From Actinomycetes bacterium (GTDB taxonomy: Bacteria; Actinomycetota; Coriobacteriia; WRKU01; WQUG01): 64,000 bases of DNA. The stretch spans positions 1-64,000 of the forward strand of contig JAISUC010000018.1 in assembly GCA_031272275.1 (NCBI GenBank), in the 5' to 3' direction. How positions within the stretch are numbered: the stretch's first letter is position 1; each line of letters opens with the position of its first letter. Below the pieces are notes generated by a model. The model did no database searches. It was given only the letters and a program-made list of their open reading frames with translations, and was not told the origin of the DNA. Shown piece after piece: positions 36,120 through 44,736 of the stretch. The position numbers were made by a program, and so were the translations under genes.

Positions 36120-36551
36120 CTAGACCCCGGTCGAGCCGAAGCCCGCCGTGCCACGCTCCGTTTCGTCCAGTTCGTCGACTTCGACGATATCGGCCGTCTC
36201 GACCCTTTGAATCACCAGCTGGGCGATGCGCTCGCCGCGTTTGATGGTAATCGGCAGGCCCGGGTCGGTATTGTGCGCGATGACGATCAGTTCGCCCCGG
36301 TAGCCCGCGTCAACCAGCCCGGGTGTGTTCACAAAGGTCAGTCCCCGTTCACGCGCAAGCCCGCTGCGCGGTTGCACGAACCCGGCGTATCCGTCCGGTA
36401 ACGCAATCGCGATACCACAGGGAATCATACAGCGGCGCTGCGGTTGAATCACCGTGTCGGCTGCCGCATACAGGTCCAGGCCGGCGTCACCTGCGCGCGC
36501 ATAGCGCGGCAACGGCAGTCCCGGGTCCAATCGTTTTATTTTCAGTTGCAT
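36120..36551 (-). CDS. dut: dUTP diphosphatase
   Basis: Trimeric dUTPase of 143 residues that hydrolyses dUTP to keep uracil out of DNA and supply dUMP. The five family motifs are visible in order: YARAGDAGLDLYA, QPRSGLARERGL, NTPGLVDAGYRGELIV, GERIAQLVIQRV, and the C-terminal ERGTAGFGSTG. Longer in-frame starts exist, but the ATG at 36551 has AAGGAG upstream and gives the normal N terminus. It lies 22 bases downstream of nrdR. Confidence 0.96.
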   Translation of the reverse strand: MQLKIKRLDPGLPLPRYARAGDAGLDLYAAADTVIQPQRRCMIPCGIAIALPDGYAGFVQPRSGLARERGLTFVNTPGLVDAGYRGELIVIAHNTDPGLPITIKRGERIAQLVIQRVETADIVEVDELDETERGTAGFGSTGV

Positions 36552-36573
36552 GGGTTCGTACTCCTTACCTGTG

Positions 36574-37020
36574 TTACGACAGTTCACGCAGCTCAGAGGT
36601 GAATTCCTCGAGCGATTTGAAGTCCTTGTAGACGCTTGCAAAGCGCACATAGGCGACCGCGTCCAGATTTTTCAATCGCAGTAAGACCATGTCGCCCAGT
36701 GTCACCGAGGATATTTCGTTGTTGAACGAATTCGCCAAACTGGTGCGGATATCGCGAATCAAATAATCGATGTCTTCTGCGCTGATAGGGCGCTTTGCGG
36801 CTGCCACCAACAGCCCCCGCCGCAGCTTTTCAGGGTCGAAAGCCTCGACATAGCCGCCACGTTTTGTCACCATCAGCGGCACCTCTTCACGACGCTCATA
36901 CGTCGTGAAACGCTCGCCACAACGCAGGCATTCGCGACGTCGGCGAATGGCTTCCTGTGACTCGCTGTCGCGCGAGTCGACGACCTTACTTTCCGGATGC
37001 GTACATGCCGGACACTTCAT
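36574..37020 (-). CDS. nrdR: transcriptional repressor NrdR
   Basis: ATP-cone repressor of ribonucleotide reductase genes, 148 residues. The N-terminal zinc ribbon has Cys3, Cys6, Cys31 and Cys34 (MKCPAC and CLRCGERF) and the RDSESQEAIRRRREC signature. An ATP-cone follows from about residue 47 (VTKRGGYVEAFDPEKLRRGL). GGAGG precedes the ATG, and a TATACT element lies about 55 bases upstream. Adjacent dut fits nucleotide-pool control. Confidence 0.96.
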   Translation of the reverse strand: MKCPACTHPESKVVDSRDSESQEAIRRRRECLRCGERFTTYERREEVPLMVTKRGGYVEAFDPEKLRRGLLVAAAKRPISAEDIDYLIRDIRTSLANSFNNEISSVTLGDMVLLRLKNLDAVAYVRFASVYKDFKSLEEFTSELRELS

Positions 37021-37082
37021 CGGTCCTCCTACCAGTTCTGGGGGTCGGGTGGGTTCGCAGCTACCAGATACAGTATAACGTA

Positions 37083-38027
37083 CTAGGGATAGAGTAGTTC
37101 CTGTAGGGTCTGCAAAGCTGCGGGGTATTCGAAGGTCGCGCTCATACCGAACTCATCATGCGGCAGGTCGTAGACGCGTCCTGTCGACACTGCGCGAAAG
37201 TGCTTCCAGATATCGTTTTCGCGAAACTCCTTTGCAAACATCTCGACCACGTCATCGGGTAGGGCATGCGCCGCGCGCAAAATCACGTCCGGGTCACGCG
37301 CCAACATGTCTTCGGTGTTCGCGTTGATGAACTCGGCCGTCTGATCCGCATAGACGTTTTCGGCACCCGCAAGCTCCACCAACGAACCCACGTAGGATTG
37401 CGGAGTCGCCACCAGGTAACTGCCCGGCAGACCCATCAGCACCAACACCCGCAGCGGTGTTTCGGTCGCCTGAAGTGACTGTAGGCGCAGCCGGTATGCT
37501 TTGAAATCGTCGACCAAACTTTGCGCCTGGGACTCGCGCGCCAACAGCGGTCCCAGTTGCTCGATTGACGTATACATCCCCTCGACGCTGCGCAGGTTCA
37601 AAAACGCCACATCGACCCGCGCCGCCTCGAACCGCGGACCCAGGCTGGCCTCGAGCGTTTGCGGGCAAAACACCCAATCCGGCGAGAGCGACCGGATGAT
37701 TTCCATGTCCGGTTCCATGCTCGCCCCGATGTTGGCGGCCGATTTGTGGGCTTCGCTTGCCTCGAGTTCCGATTTTGGTACGCCGATCAAGTCGACATCC
37801 AGCGCATCCATGATCTGCACCACCGCACGCGACGTCGCCACTACCTGCTCGTTTCCCGTCACCACCTTGGGGCCGCGCTCGCCTTCCGGGTATTGATTCA
37901 CGCAGCCGACGACGAATATACACAGACTCAGCAGCAGCAACGAACACACCACACGCATCGCACACGCCGTCACAGGGCGCCGTGCATTCGGGGGAGTATA
38001 CAGGTGTCGTGTCCGCAGTCCCTGCAT
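37083..38027 (-). CDS. isdE: haem-binding lipoprotein of an ABC importer, IsdE-like
   Basis: Cluster A-type binding protein of up to 314 residues, closely resembling IsdE. A lipoprotein signal ends at Cys42 (LLLLSLCIFVVGC). Diagnostic stretches are MEPDMEIIRSLSPDWV, FLNLRSVEGMYTSIEQLG, MGLPGSYLVATPQSYVGSL, NTEDMLARDPDVILRAAHALP, and NDIWKHFRAVSTGRVYDLP. IsdE binds haem through a Met and a His; candidates here are the Met in ASMEPDM and the His in RAAHALP. It should pass haem to the permease and ATPase encoded 7 kb upstream in the same locus. An internal ATG at 37958 gives a more typical signal peptide, so the start is open. Confidence 0.92.
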   Translation of the reverse strand: MQGLRTRHLYTPPNARRPVTACAMRVVCSLLLLSLCIFVVGCVNQYPEGERGPKVVTGNEQVVATSRAVVQIMDALDVDLIGVPKSELEASEAHKSAANIGASMEPDMEIIRSLSPDWVFCPQTLEASLGPRFEAARVDVAFLNLRSVEGMYTSIEQLGPLLARESQAQSLVDDFKAYRLRLQSLQATETPLRVLVLMGLPGSYLVATPQSYVGSLVELAGAENVYADQTAEFINANTEDMLARDPDVILRAAHALPDDVVEMFAKEFRENDIWKHFRAVSTGRVYDLPHDEFGMSATFEYPAALQTLQELLYP

Positions 38028-38042
38028 ATTACCGTTTGTCGC

Positions 38043-40988
38043 TTAAGATTTCCGTTTGCGGGCAATCACGACACCCACGACGACAAAGACGACCACAACC
38101 GCCGCCCCCACACCGATGAACAGCAGCATGTTGTTGCGCGCAGCCCCGCTCACCGCTTGTGCCGTCACCTCTTTTGACGAGTTTTCATAGACGCTCAAGC
38201 CCTCGTTTGCATCCGCGGCAGGCGCTGGGGCGGTGGCGGACGCATCCGAGCCGGAATCGGTCGCGGTCTGCTCCCCCGCCTCTTGAAAGCTCAGGAAGAA
38301 GACAACCGTGCGGTCCATCGGAACCGAAAACAGACTGACCCGCAAGTTCGTGTTCAGGTCGGGTATCAGCAGCTGCACGTCTTCGGTATGCGCCGCAGTG
38401 TCTTCGCTGACGATGCTGATGCCCAGAGGGTCCCCGGCCGCGCCCGCGGCGTCGAGGGGACGTATTTCCAGTTCGCGGAAGTTGTCGGTCAAAGCAAAGG
38501 TCAAGGTCACGAAGGTCTGGTCTGCATCATCAATCAGCAGCTGTGCCTGCGATTTGACCACGCTTTCGGTCATCGACTGACCCAGGGCTTCGTCGCTGCC
38601 CGTGTCCTCGACGATACCGGTCACGGGGTTTTTATAAGACGGCATGGCCGTGATGTCGCGTGCTTCGGCGGCGCGGGCGAGTGTCGGCGCCCAAGTAAGG
38701 GCTGCGGCCAGCACCAACACCGGCAGGAGTATGGTGGTAACAGGCGTCGTGAGGGATGCGGCACGTGCTGCACGCGATTTTCGCAGTTTGCGGTTGACTA
38801 GGACCAGCGCGACGATGACCGCAAGTGCGGTCAAGACACCGATCGCCCACATCACCGCGGTTCCCGGCGTCGGAGCGGCAGCTGCCGCTGCAGCCGCAGC
38901 AGCACCGCCGGCGCCTGCCGGCAACGCAAGTGCCGCCATCGTGGCATCGGCACTGTCCGTGCTAGCCGTGCTGTTGATGACCGGAGTGGGGGCTGCCGTG
39001 GTGTTTGCGCTGAGGGCGGACCCGGTGGTCGTGGTGGTGGTCGAGGCCTGACCGGTGGCAACCGACACATCGGTCGAGAGTGCCGTGGTCGATGCCACCC
39101 GCACCAGCGTCTGCCAGTCGATGCGCAGGCGCGCTTCGACCGCTTTGTTGCCCATGGCCTCGACCTGCGGGTTGATCAAAACCGGTTGATAGGTGTTTTT
39201 GTTCGGCAGGGTGAACCGAAACGCGCTGGGTTTATTACCGGGTAGATTCCGTGCAATCACGGTAGCCGCCTTCCATTTCGAGCCGCTTTTGTATTGCAGC
39301 GTCCCCAAACTGGTGGTGACGCTGCCGACCTGCAATTGTTTCATCGAAAGCGATATTTTCAGGGTCTTTCCACCGCCCGAGACGTCAATCAGTGCCGTGT
39401 GGTTCAGAGCGGGGTTTCCCATGGATGCCTTGTCCTGTTGGGCATGCCAGAAATCGACACGCACCTGGTATCTGCCGTCGGTCATCGTCGATTTGGAGAC
39501 CGTGCTCGCTGACGTTGTCGGTTTCATCAGCCCCTTATATGCGACATTCAGCGTCTTATAGGCACTGTCGACGGCGGATTGCGTCGCCGCTGTGTCCGCA
39601 TAGACCTGCTTTGCCGCTTTCAGCGCCGTCCGGAGCGTCGTGTAGGTCGCAGTGGTATAGGTGCCTTTCTTTACCTTCCCCGCTTTGGTGATCAGCGCCT
39701 TCAACTTGGTTTTATCCGCCGGTTTGGTGGCCTGGGTGTTGACCTCTTCGGCCACAGAACTGATGGGCTCCAGGCGCGCGGTGGCGACATCAAGCGCACG
39801 CAGGCGCGCGTCCAGCTCGTACTGCGTCGACAGGGTATCTGCAGCGGAGTGTTCGGCAGCGGTAATCGCGTCAGCCAAGAGACCGAAGGAATCGGCGCTG
39901 TAACCGCCAGCCGTCCGCTGTTTCGCGGTTGCAATACGCGCGGTCAAAGCGGCGGGAGCGGGCGCCTGTGACGTCGCGCGAATCGCGTCACAGCACGCCT
40001 GCAACGCAACTGCGGCTGCGTCGACCGTCGCCTGTGAATATGAGCCTGCGGCAGTCAACGCCGCCTGCGCGGCATCGATGCTCGCAGCCAGGGCGGCGGC
40101 AGGCAGCGCAGGGGTCGACGACGTCCCGATCGAGCGGGCCCGTGCCAATGCGGTGATCAGGGCGTCGGTGTCGACCTCCAGACGACTGACCGTGGTCTTG
40201 TCAATCGACAGGCGCGCGATTTGCTCGCCCGAGGCAAGCTCTCCCATAATGGGCACGTAGCAATAGACCCAGGTGTAGGCATCCGCATAGGTCACGGGTA
40301 CCACGAGTTTTTTCGGGTAGGGTTTGTTACGCAGCGTCGTGTCAGCGGCGTTCGGTCCGTTGTAGGCGTCCACCACGTCAAAGGTCGAAAGCACCGTCAC
40401 AGGCGTACGCGTATAGCTGACCGGGTAGCCCACGCTGTTGTAGCCGATCTGCGTCATCAGGCTGAGCTCGGACAGATAGCCCGCCAGATTGCCGTATTTC
40501 AGCTGCTGCATGTTCATGTGCACGCCGGTCGAAGCCCCCCGAACATACAGCACGGCGGCGTGTTCGATACCGGCATCCCCCATCGATGCTTGGTTTTTGC
40601 TCGCGTGCAGCAGGGCAATATCGGCCTCCCAGTATCCATCCGGAAGGCTGCCGGCAGCAGGCGTTTTCACCAGCGCCAACCGTGCGGCCCGGAGCGCACG
40701 CGCCTGTGCCAGGCGCTCGGCATCCGTTGCTGACGCGGAGCTGTGCACTGCCTGTGCGGCATCAATCGACTGGGTCAGTGCGGTGTAGCTCGTTACTTCC
40801 CAGCCGGCCGACGTCACGGCACGTGCCGCGCTGAGCTGTTCAGCCAACAGGGACGCGGCTGAAGCGGACTGCGTGCGGACGGGTGAATGTGCGAAAGCCG
40901 TCGCTGACGACGCCGTGACCGACGTCATCAGGACGGCTAACAAAATCGCGACGATGGGTCGCCTTTGGGTAAACAAACGCGACTGCAT
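38043..40988 (-). CDS. tandem NEAT-domain haem-binding surface protein with internal anchor and internal signal segment
   Basis: 981 residues. A signal peptide (about 1-32) is followed by NEAT 1 (about 110-270, WEADIALLHASKNQASMGD), helical FIVAR-type repeats (about 270-490), and NEAT 2 (about 498-640, RVDFWHAQQDKASMGNPAL). A membrane helix with basic stop-transfer tail follows (about 708-735, VIVALVLVNRKLRKSRAAR). A second signal-peptide-like segment (about 749-777, ending in LARAAEA) precedes a third NEAT-like domain (about 783-905) and a final membrane anchor (about 952-978, ending RKRKS). It looks like two NEAT surface proteins fused in one frame. It lies directly upstream of isdE. Canonical YxxxY haem motifs are not obvious. 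TATAAT ends six bases before the ATG. Confidence 0.88.
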   Translation of the reverse strand: MQSRLFTQRRPIVAILLAVLMTSVTASSATAFAHSPVRTQSASAASLLAEQLSAARAVTSAGWEVTSYTALTQSIDAAQAVHSSASATDAERLAQARALRAARLALVKTPAAGSLPDGYWEADIALLHASKNQASMGDAGIEHAAVLYVRGASTGVHMNMQQLKYGNLAGYLSELSLMTQIGYNSVGYPVSYTRTPVTVLSTFDVVDAYNGPNAADTTLRNKPYPKKLVVPVTYADAYTWVYCYVPIMGELASGEQIARLSIDKTTVSRLEVDTDALITALARARSIGTSSTPALPAAALAASIDAAQAALTAAGSYSQATVDAAAVALQACCDAIRATSQAPAPAALTARIATAKQRTAGGYSADSFGLLADAITAAEHSAADTLSTQYELDARLRALDVATARLEPISSVAEEVNTQATKPADKTKLKALITKAGKVKKGTYTTATYTTLRTALKAAKQVYADTAATQSAVDSAYKTLNVAYKGLMKPTTSASTVSKSTMTDGRYQVRVDFWHAQQDKASMGNPALNHTALIDVSGGGKTLKISLSMKQLQVGSVTTSLGTLQYKSGSKWKAATVIARNLPGNKPSAFRFTLPNKNTYQPVLINPQVEAMGNKAVEARLRIDWQTLVRVASTTALSTDVSVATGQASTTTTTTGSALSANTTAAPTPVINSTASTDSADATMAALALPAGAGGAAAAAAAAAAPTPGTAVMWAIGVLTALAVIVALVLVNRKLRKSRAARAASLTTPVTTILLPVLVLAAALTWAPTLARAAEARDITAMPSYKNPVTGIVEDTGSDEALGQSMTESVVKSQAQLLIDDADQTFVTLTFALTDNFRELEIRPLDAAGAAGDPLGISIVSEDTAAHTEDVQLLIPDLNTNLRVSLFSVPMDRTVVFFLSFQEAGEQTATDSGSDASATAPAPAADANEGLSVYENSSKEVTAQAVSGAARNNMLLFIGVGAAVVVVFVVVGVVIARKRKS

Positions 40989-40994
40989 GGGTCA

Positions 40995-41000
40995 ATTATA
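40995..41000 (-). promoter_or_regulatory. -10 element giving a leaderless NEAT transcript
   Basis: TATAAT ends six bases before the ATG of the 981-residue NEAT gene, so transcription would start at or next to the A of ATG. No ribosome-binding site is present. Confidence 0.55.
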
Positions 41001-41022
41001 CCTGCATTTCAAAGGTGTGCAC

Positions 41023-41078
41023 GGGACGCACTCCCCCGTTTTGCGGTCTGCATCAGACCTGTTGAGGGAGTACGTCCC
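41023..41078. repeat. inverted pair of 15-bp motifs around a hairpin
   Basis: GGGACGCACTCCCCC (41023-41037, exact) and GAGGGAGTACGTCCC (41064-41078, one mismatch) face each other around GGTCTGCATCAGACC. The whole forms a large interrupted palindrome between two NEAT genes. A terminator for the upstream gene is possible, although no T run follows. Confidence 0.85.
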
Positions 41079-41091
41079 GGCGGTTCAGCGG

Positions 41092-42267
41092 TTAACGGGC
41101 GACACGTTTGGCAGAGGCACTGTAGGCGCTGTAGGCCTTGCCCAGCGTGGTATTGCGATAGGCGCGCACGCGGAAGTAATAGGTGCGGCCACGGGTCAGG
41201 CGACCGGTCGTGTAGCTGGTGCCACCGGTGGTCTTGACCTTTTTCCAGGCGCCTTTGGCGACCTTGCGATAGACGACGTATTTCGAGACGCCGGTGCGCT
41301 TGGACCAGGTGACCTTGATTTTGCGGTACGAGGCCTTTTTGGTCTTGACGCCGGTGATTTTCGAAAGCGTCGGTTTCGCCGTCAGCGTGTTCGAGTAATC
41401 GCCGGTCACACGCGTGATGCCACCGTCGTCATAGGTGAAGGCGGCAACGCGCACGGTGTAGGTCTGGCCGCACATCAGGCCGCTGATTTTGCAGGACGTG
41501 ATGGCGCCGCCGGTAATCAGGCGGGTCGACCAGCCTTTGCCGGCGCGGTGGTACTGGACCAGATAGCCGTCGGCACCGGTCACGGCATTCCAGCTGACCG
41601 CAATCGAGTGGTAGCTCGCGCGGGTGACCGATTTCAGGGTTGTCGCCGCCGGCGTGGTGACCGTCGAGGGGGTCGGAGTCGTCGGGAGCGACTGGGGCGG
41701 AACGATGGTGTAGGTGTCGTTGCCGAAGGCATAGGGCGGATAGGACGCCACGGCCGTCGCGGGGTCCAGCACGATGGACTGGACCAGCGGCATCGGCATA
41801 ATCGACATATGCGCAATCCGGATGAACAGCGGACGGGACAGATCGGTCATCTTGACCGTGATTTTACGGACATAGCGCGCCGCGTCGAACTGTTCGTACA
41901 AGGCTGCCGTGTAGGTGGCTGCAGCCGAAGAAGTCGCCTGGACGGAATCATAGAAATACCCGTAGATGCCGCGCGTCGTGTCATCACTGACGAGGCCCTG
42001 GTTTGCGCCGAAGCTGACATCTTTGATGGCGTAAAAGCTGACCTCGTAGTCGTTTTCGGCGACGACCTTGACCGAAGCCTTCGAATAAATATGCGCCGCA
42101 ATCGAGGACGCGTTCGCGCCGGTGTTGCCCTTTAACGCAACGTCCATGACGTAGTTTTCGCCGACCACGAAATCGGTCGCAAACGCCGTCGGGACGATAC
42201 CCAGCACCAGGGCTGCGCACAGTGCAAACGCCAGCACCTTCAGTGCCGTTTTTCGTGTTGCCGTCAT
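41092..42267 (-). CDS. secreted NEAT-like protein with two fibronectin type III domains
   Basis: About 391 residues. A signal peptide ends near TAFA (residue 30). A NEAT-like beta domain covers about 33-175 (YVMDVALKGNTGANASSIA with ASVKVVAENDYEVSFY). A Thr/Pro linker precedes two fibronectin type III modules (about 200-295, SIAVSWNAVTGADGYLVQY; about 297-391, KIKVTWSKRTGVSKYVVYR). It has no membrane anchor or sorting signal, so it is probably secreted. That fits a haemophore-like carrier in the Isd-like locus (inference). An ATG at 42267 with an AGGAGAGG ribosome-binding region is chosen over a GTG nine bases earlier. Confidence 0.82.
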   Translation of the reverse strand: MTATRKTALKVLAFALCAALVLGIVPTAFATDFVVGENYVMDVALKGNTGANASSIAAHIYSKASVKVVAENDYEVSFYAIKDVSFGANQGLVSDDTTRGIYGYFYDSVQATSSAAATYTAALYEQFDAARYVRKITVKMTDLSRPLFIRIAHMSIMPMPLVQSIVLDPATAVASYPPYAFGNDTYTIVPPQSLPTTPTPSTVTTPAATTLKSVTRASYHSIAVSWNAVTGADGYLVQYHRAGKGWSTRLITGGAITSCKISGLMCGQTYTVRVAAFTYDDGGITRVTGDYSNTLTAKPTLSKITGVKTKKASYRKIKVTWSKRTGVSKYVVYRKVAKGAWKKVKTTGGTSYTTGRLTRGRTYYFRVRAYRNTTLGKAYSAYSASAKRVAR

Positions 42268-42284
42268 ATCCTTCACCTCTCCTC

Positions 42285-43667
42285 TCAGTTGATGACCGTC
42301 AGTTTGACGGTCGCTTTTTTCGTGCCCACTTTGACCGTGATGGTAGCCGTGCCGGCTTTGTGTGCCGTCAGTCTGCCGACCGCATTCACGGAGATAACCG
42401 AAGTGTTACTGCTGGACCATTTGGGCGCCGTCCCGCTGAGGGTCGCTTTCGACGTGGTTTTGACCGTCAGGGTGCGCGTGGTGCCGTACGTTAGTTTCTT
42501 GCCGGACGGAGTGTTGCCGATGCTGATCTTTTTCAGTTTCTTTGCTTTCGTGACCACAACGACCTTGATTTTGGCGGTTTTCTTGTTCGGTGTGGTCAAC
42601 GTGAGTGTCGCCGTCCCCTTTTTCAGGGCACGTATCGTGAGCTTTTGGTTGGCATTCAGCGCGATGGATGTGCTGCCGTTCGCCTTGCCCTTGGTGACGG
42701 TGGCGACGGCTTTCTTTGATGTTTTCCAGGACAGGTTGAATTTGGTCGGTGTTATGTTTCCGTAGACCGCATAAGGCAGGGTCAGTTTCGCGCCTTTCTT
42801 TATGTATACGGTGGAGAGTGCGGTCTTGACCGACGTCGCAACCGGCTTCAAGTCTTGGGGCGGGTCGTCGGTTTTCAGGTTCTGTTTCGAATCGTCGGAC
42901 GTGGAAGGTTGTTTGTTATTGCCTGCGAGGTCTGCCAGGTATTCTGCAGACAGATAACCCGTCCAGTCGATTGCCAGGTAGACGGTTTGTGAACGACCGC
43001 CGAACTGGGAGGCCATCATCACCGGTATGGTCATCTCCATCGGCACCATACCGTATACGCCCTCCATATCGGCGAGCGCTTGCGGCACAATGGGAGTTCG
43101 GAGCCGGCGCGGGTAGGGACGATTCAGCAGAGTGCTGACAATGGTGAAATACGGGCTGGATGGATTGTTGTAAGGACCCGCCGGATCGTTGAAGTAATCC
43201 AGAATCGGTGTCCCGTCCTGGTTCAGCCATTCCGACAGCACGATAGTCGGGCTGGTGTCCCCGGAAGGGGAACCGAGCACATACGTGTAGCCCTGTTTGT
43301 AGTACAGCAAATCGGTCAGGTAGTTGGTTTCACCAAAAGCGGTGATAGGACCCAGCTCGAAATCCACGAAGTATTGTCCGCCTGTGACGGTCAGTGTTGC
43401 GGTATGCGACAGCAGCGAGGCATCAGCCATCGATTTGTCGGCGCGGGTCATGTTCAAGAAACTGATGGGGACGCGGTAGGTGCCGTCCGGCAGGTTATCT
43501 TTGTCCAGGGCTGCAGCTGATGATACGCAAGAAAACAGGAACAAGGCGCCTAGGACCGCACACAGCAGCGCCAAGCGAATACTATGCAGCCGAGCAAGTT
43601 CGCGCTGCTCGGGACGTGCCGTGCTCAAGTCGATCTTCCCGGATGGTTCCTGCATGGTTTCCTGCAT
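42285..43667 (-). CDS. secreted NEAT-domain protein with bacterial Ig-like (Big_2) domains
   Basis: 460 residues. A signal segment lies at about 30-55 (LALLCAVLGALFLFSCVSSAAA). A NEAT domain covers about 58-250, opening LPDGTYRVPISFLNMTRADKS and closing QTVYLAIDWTGYLSAEY, which has a Tyr pair near the expected haem-Tyr region. A linker rich in Asp, Lys and Ser precedes two Big_2-like beta domains (about 285-460, TLTLTTPNKKTAKIKVVVV and ISVNAVGRLTAHKAGTATITV). No anchor is visible. It lies between the ABC ATPase and the FN3 protein. GGGAGG precedes the ATG. Confidence 0.85.
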   Translation of the reverse strand: MQETMQEPSGKIDLSTARPEQRELARLHSIRLALLCAVLGALFLFSCVSSAAALDKDNLPDGTYRVPISFLNMTRADKSMADASLLSHTATLTVTGGQYFVDFELGPITAFGETNYLTDLLYYKQGYTYVLGSPSGDTSPTIVLSEWLNQDGTPILDYFNDPAGPYNNPSSPYFTIVSTLLNRPYPRRLRTPIVPQALADMEGVYGMVPMEMTIPVMMASQFGGRSQTVYLAIDWTGYLSAEYLADLAGNNKQPSTSDDSKQNLKTDDPPQDLKPVATSVKTALSTVYIKKGAKLTLPYAVYGNITPTKFNLSWKTSKKAVATVTKGKANGSTSIALNANQKLTIRALKKGTATLTLTTPNKKTAKIKVVVVTKAKKLKKISIGNTPSGKKLTYGTTRTLTVKTTSKATLSGTAPKWSSSNTSVISVNAVGRLTAHKAGTATITVKVGTKKATVKLTVIN

Positions 43668-43837
43668 GGTGCTGCGCCTCCCACGAAAATTTCACCGAAA
43701 ACTTCACCCTGATACGGTGGTTTCCACACACGCCCGTATGGTACCAAAGAACCCCCAACTCAGCCCCTTTGAAACCAGAGTTACCACGCTTTACCCCCAC
43801 GCGGTGCCGATGACCCCGTGCTAGCGCACCCTACTCA

Positions 43838-43940
43838 CGTCATTGCGAGGGCGGCGTTCTTTGCCGCCCGTGGCAATCCACCGGGGCGGGTACCTACCCG
43901 CCCCGGATAAATGACTCGACGGCGCGTCTGCGCATCCTCA
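43838..43940. repeat. full composite REP-like element, reverse orientation
   Basis: In order: CGTCATTGCGAGGGCGGCG, hairpin 3, CGTGGCAATCCA, hairpin 2 (CCGGGGCGGG...CCCGCCCCGG), AATGACTCG, and the GCGCATCCTC end of hairpin 1. It is the reverse complement of the copy at 62.6 kb and fills the gap between the NEAT-Big gene and the ATPase. No promoter for the NEAT-Big gene could be identified in 43668-43837. Confidence 0.75.
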
Positions 43941-43941
43941 G

Positions 43942-44736
43942 TTACAAAGTGGCGATGAAGCGGTGTTCTCCATCGTTCAGAACCCGCAGGTCGGTGCCGT
44001 ACAGGCGGCGCAGGAATTGCTCATCGGTCAGCTCGGCGGGTGTCCCACTGGTCACGCGACCCCCCACTTCAAGCGCGACGATGCGGTCTGCCACTGCGAT
44101 GGCCTGATTCACATCATGCAGAATCAGTACGATAGTCCGGTCCAGTTCATCGCGCAGGCGTTGCACCAGTCGCAGTATCATCGCCTGATAGGCGATATCC
44201 AAAAAAGTCGTGGGCTCGTCCAGCAGCATGATCGGACTTTCCTGCGCCAGACCGAGTGCAATCCAGACGCGCTGTTGCTGACCGCCGGAAAGCTCCGCCA
44301 TGCGCTGTTCTGCCAGATCCGCCAGATCGCAGAACTCCAACGCACGCTCGATCGCCGCCGTATCCGCCGCATTTTCAGTTGCAAACGCGCGGCGATGCGG
44401 GATGCGCCCGTAAGCAACCAGATTGCGGACCGTGATGTCATAGGGGGCGGTGTTGTGCTGCCAGACCACGGCAAGCGTGCGTGCCAGCTCCATTTGGCGA
44501 TAGTCGGCCAAGTCGCGCCCCAGCAGCCGGATGGAGCCTGCCCGGGGCTTCAGGTTTTTGCTCAAGAGCTTAAAGAAGGTCGATTTTCCCGAGCCGTTCG
44601 CCCCCATAAGGGCCGTGATACTCCCCCGGTCAATCTGTGTGGAGAGCCCCGTAAACAACGGCGCGGTTGCGCGGGGGTAGCGAAACTCCAGGTCACGGAC
44701 TATGAATGCCGCGGTCTCAGCCATGGTAGCGGTCAT
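43942..44736 (-). CDS. haem/siderophore-type ABC transporter ATPase
   Basis: FepC/FhuC/HmuV-type ATPase of 264 residues. Walker A is GANGSGKST, signature LSGGQQQRVWIALGLAQ, Walker B IMLLDEPTTFLDIAYQ, and the H-loop LILHDVNQAIA. It overlaps the permease gene by 20 bases, so the two are co-translated. With isdE and the permease it completes the predicted haem importer. Confidence 0.93.
   Translation of the reverse strand: MTATMAETAAFIVRDLEFRYPRATAPLFTGLSTQIDRGSITALMGANGSGKSTFFKLLSKNLKPRAGSIRLLGRDLADYRQMELARTLAVVWQHNTAPYDITVRNLVAYGRIPHRRAFATENAADTAAIERALEFCDLADLAEQRMAELSGGQQQRVWIALGLAQESPIMLLDEPTTFLDIAYQAMILRLVQRLRDELDRTIVLILHDVNQAIAVADRIVALEVGGRVTSGTPAELTDEQFLRRLYGTDLRVLNDGEHRFIATL

Noticed and set aside
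40873..42135. A 420-codon plus-strand open frame rich in Gly, Arg and Asp
   Set aside because: It mirrors the NEAT-FN3 gene and the start of the 981-residue NEAT gene, and its composition is that of a reverse-strand shadow.
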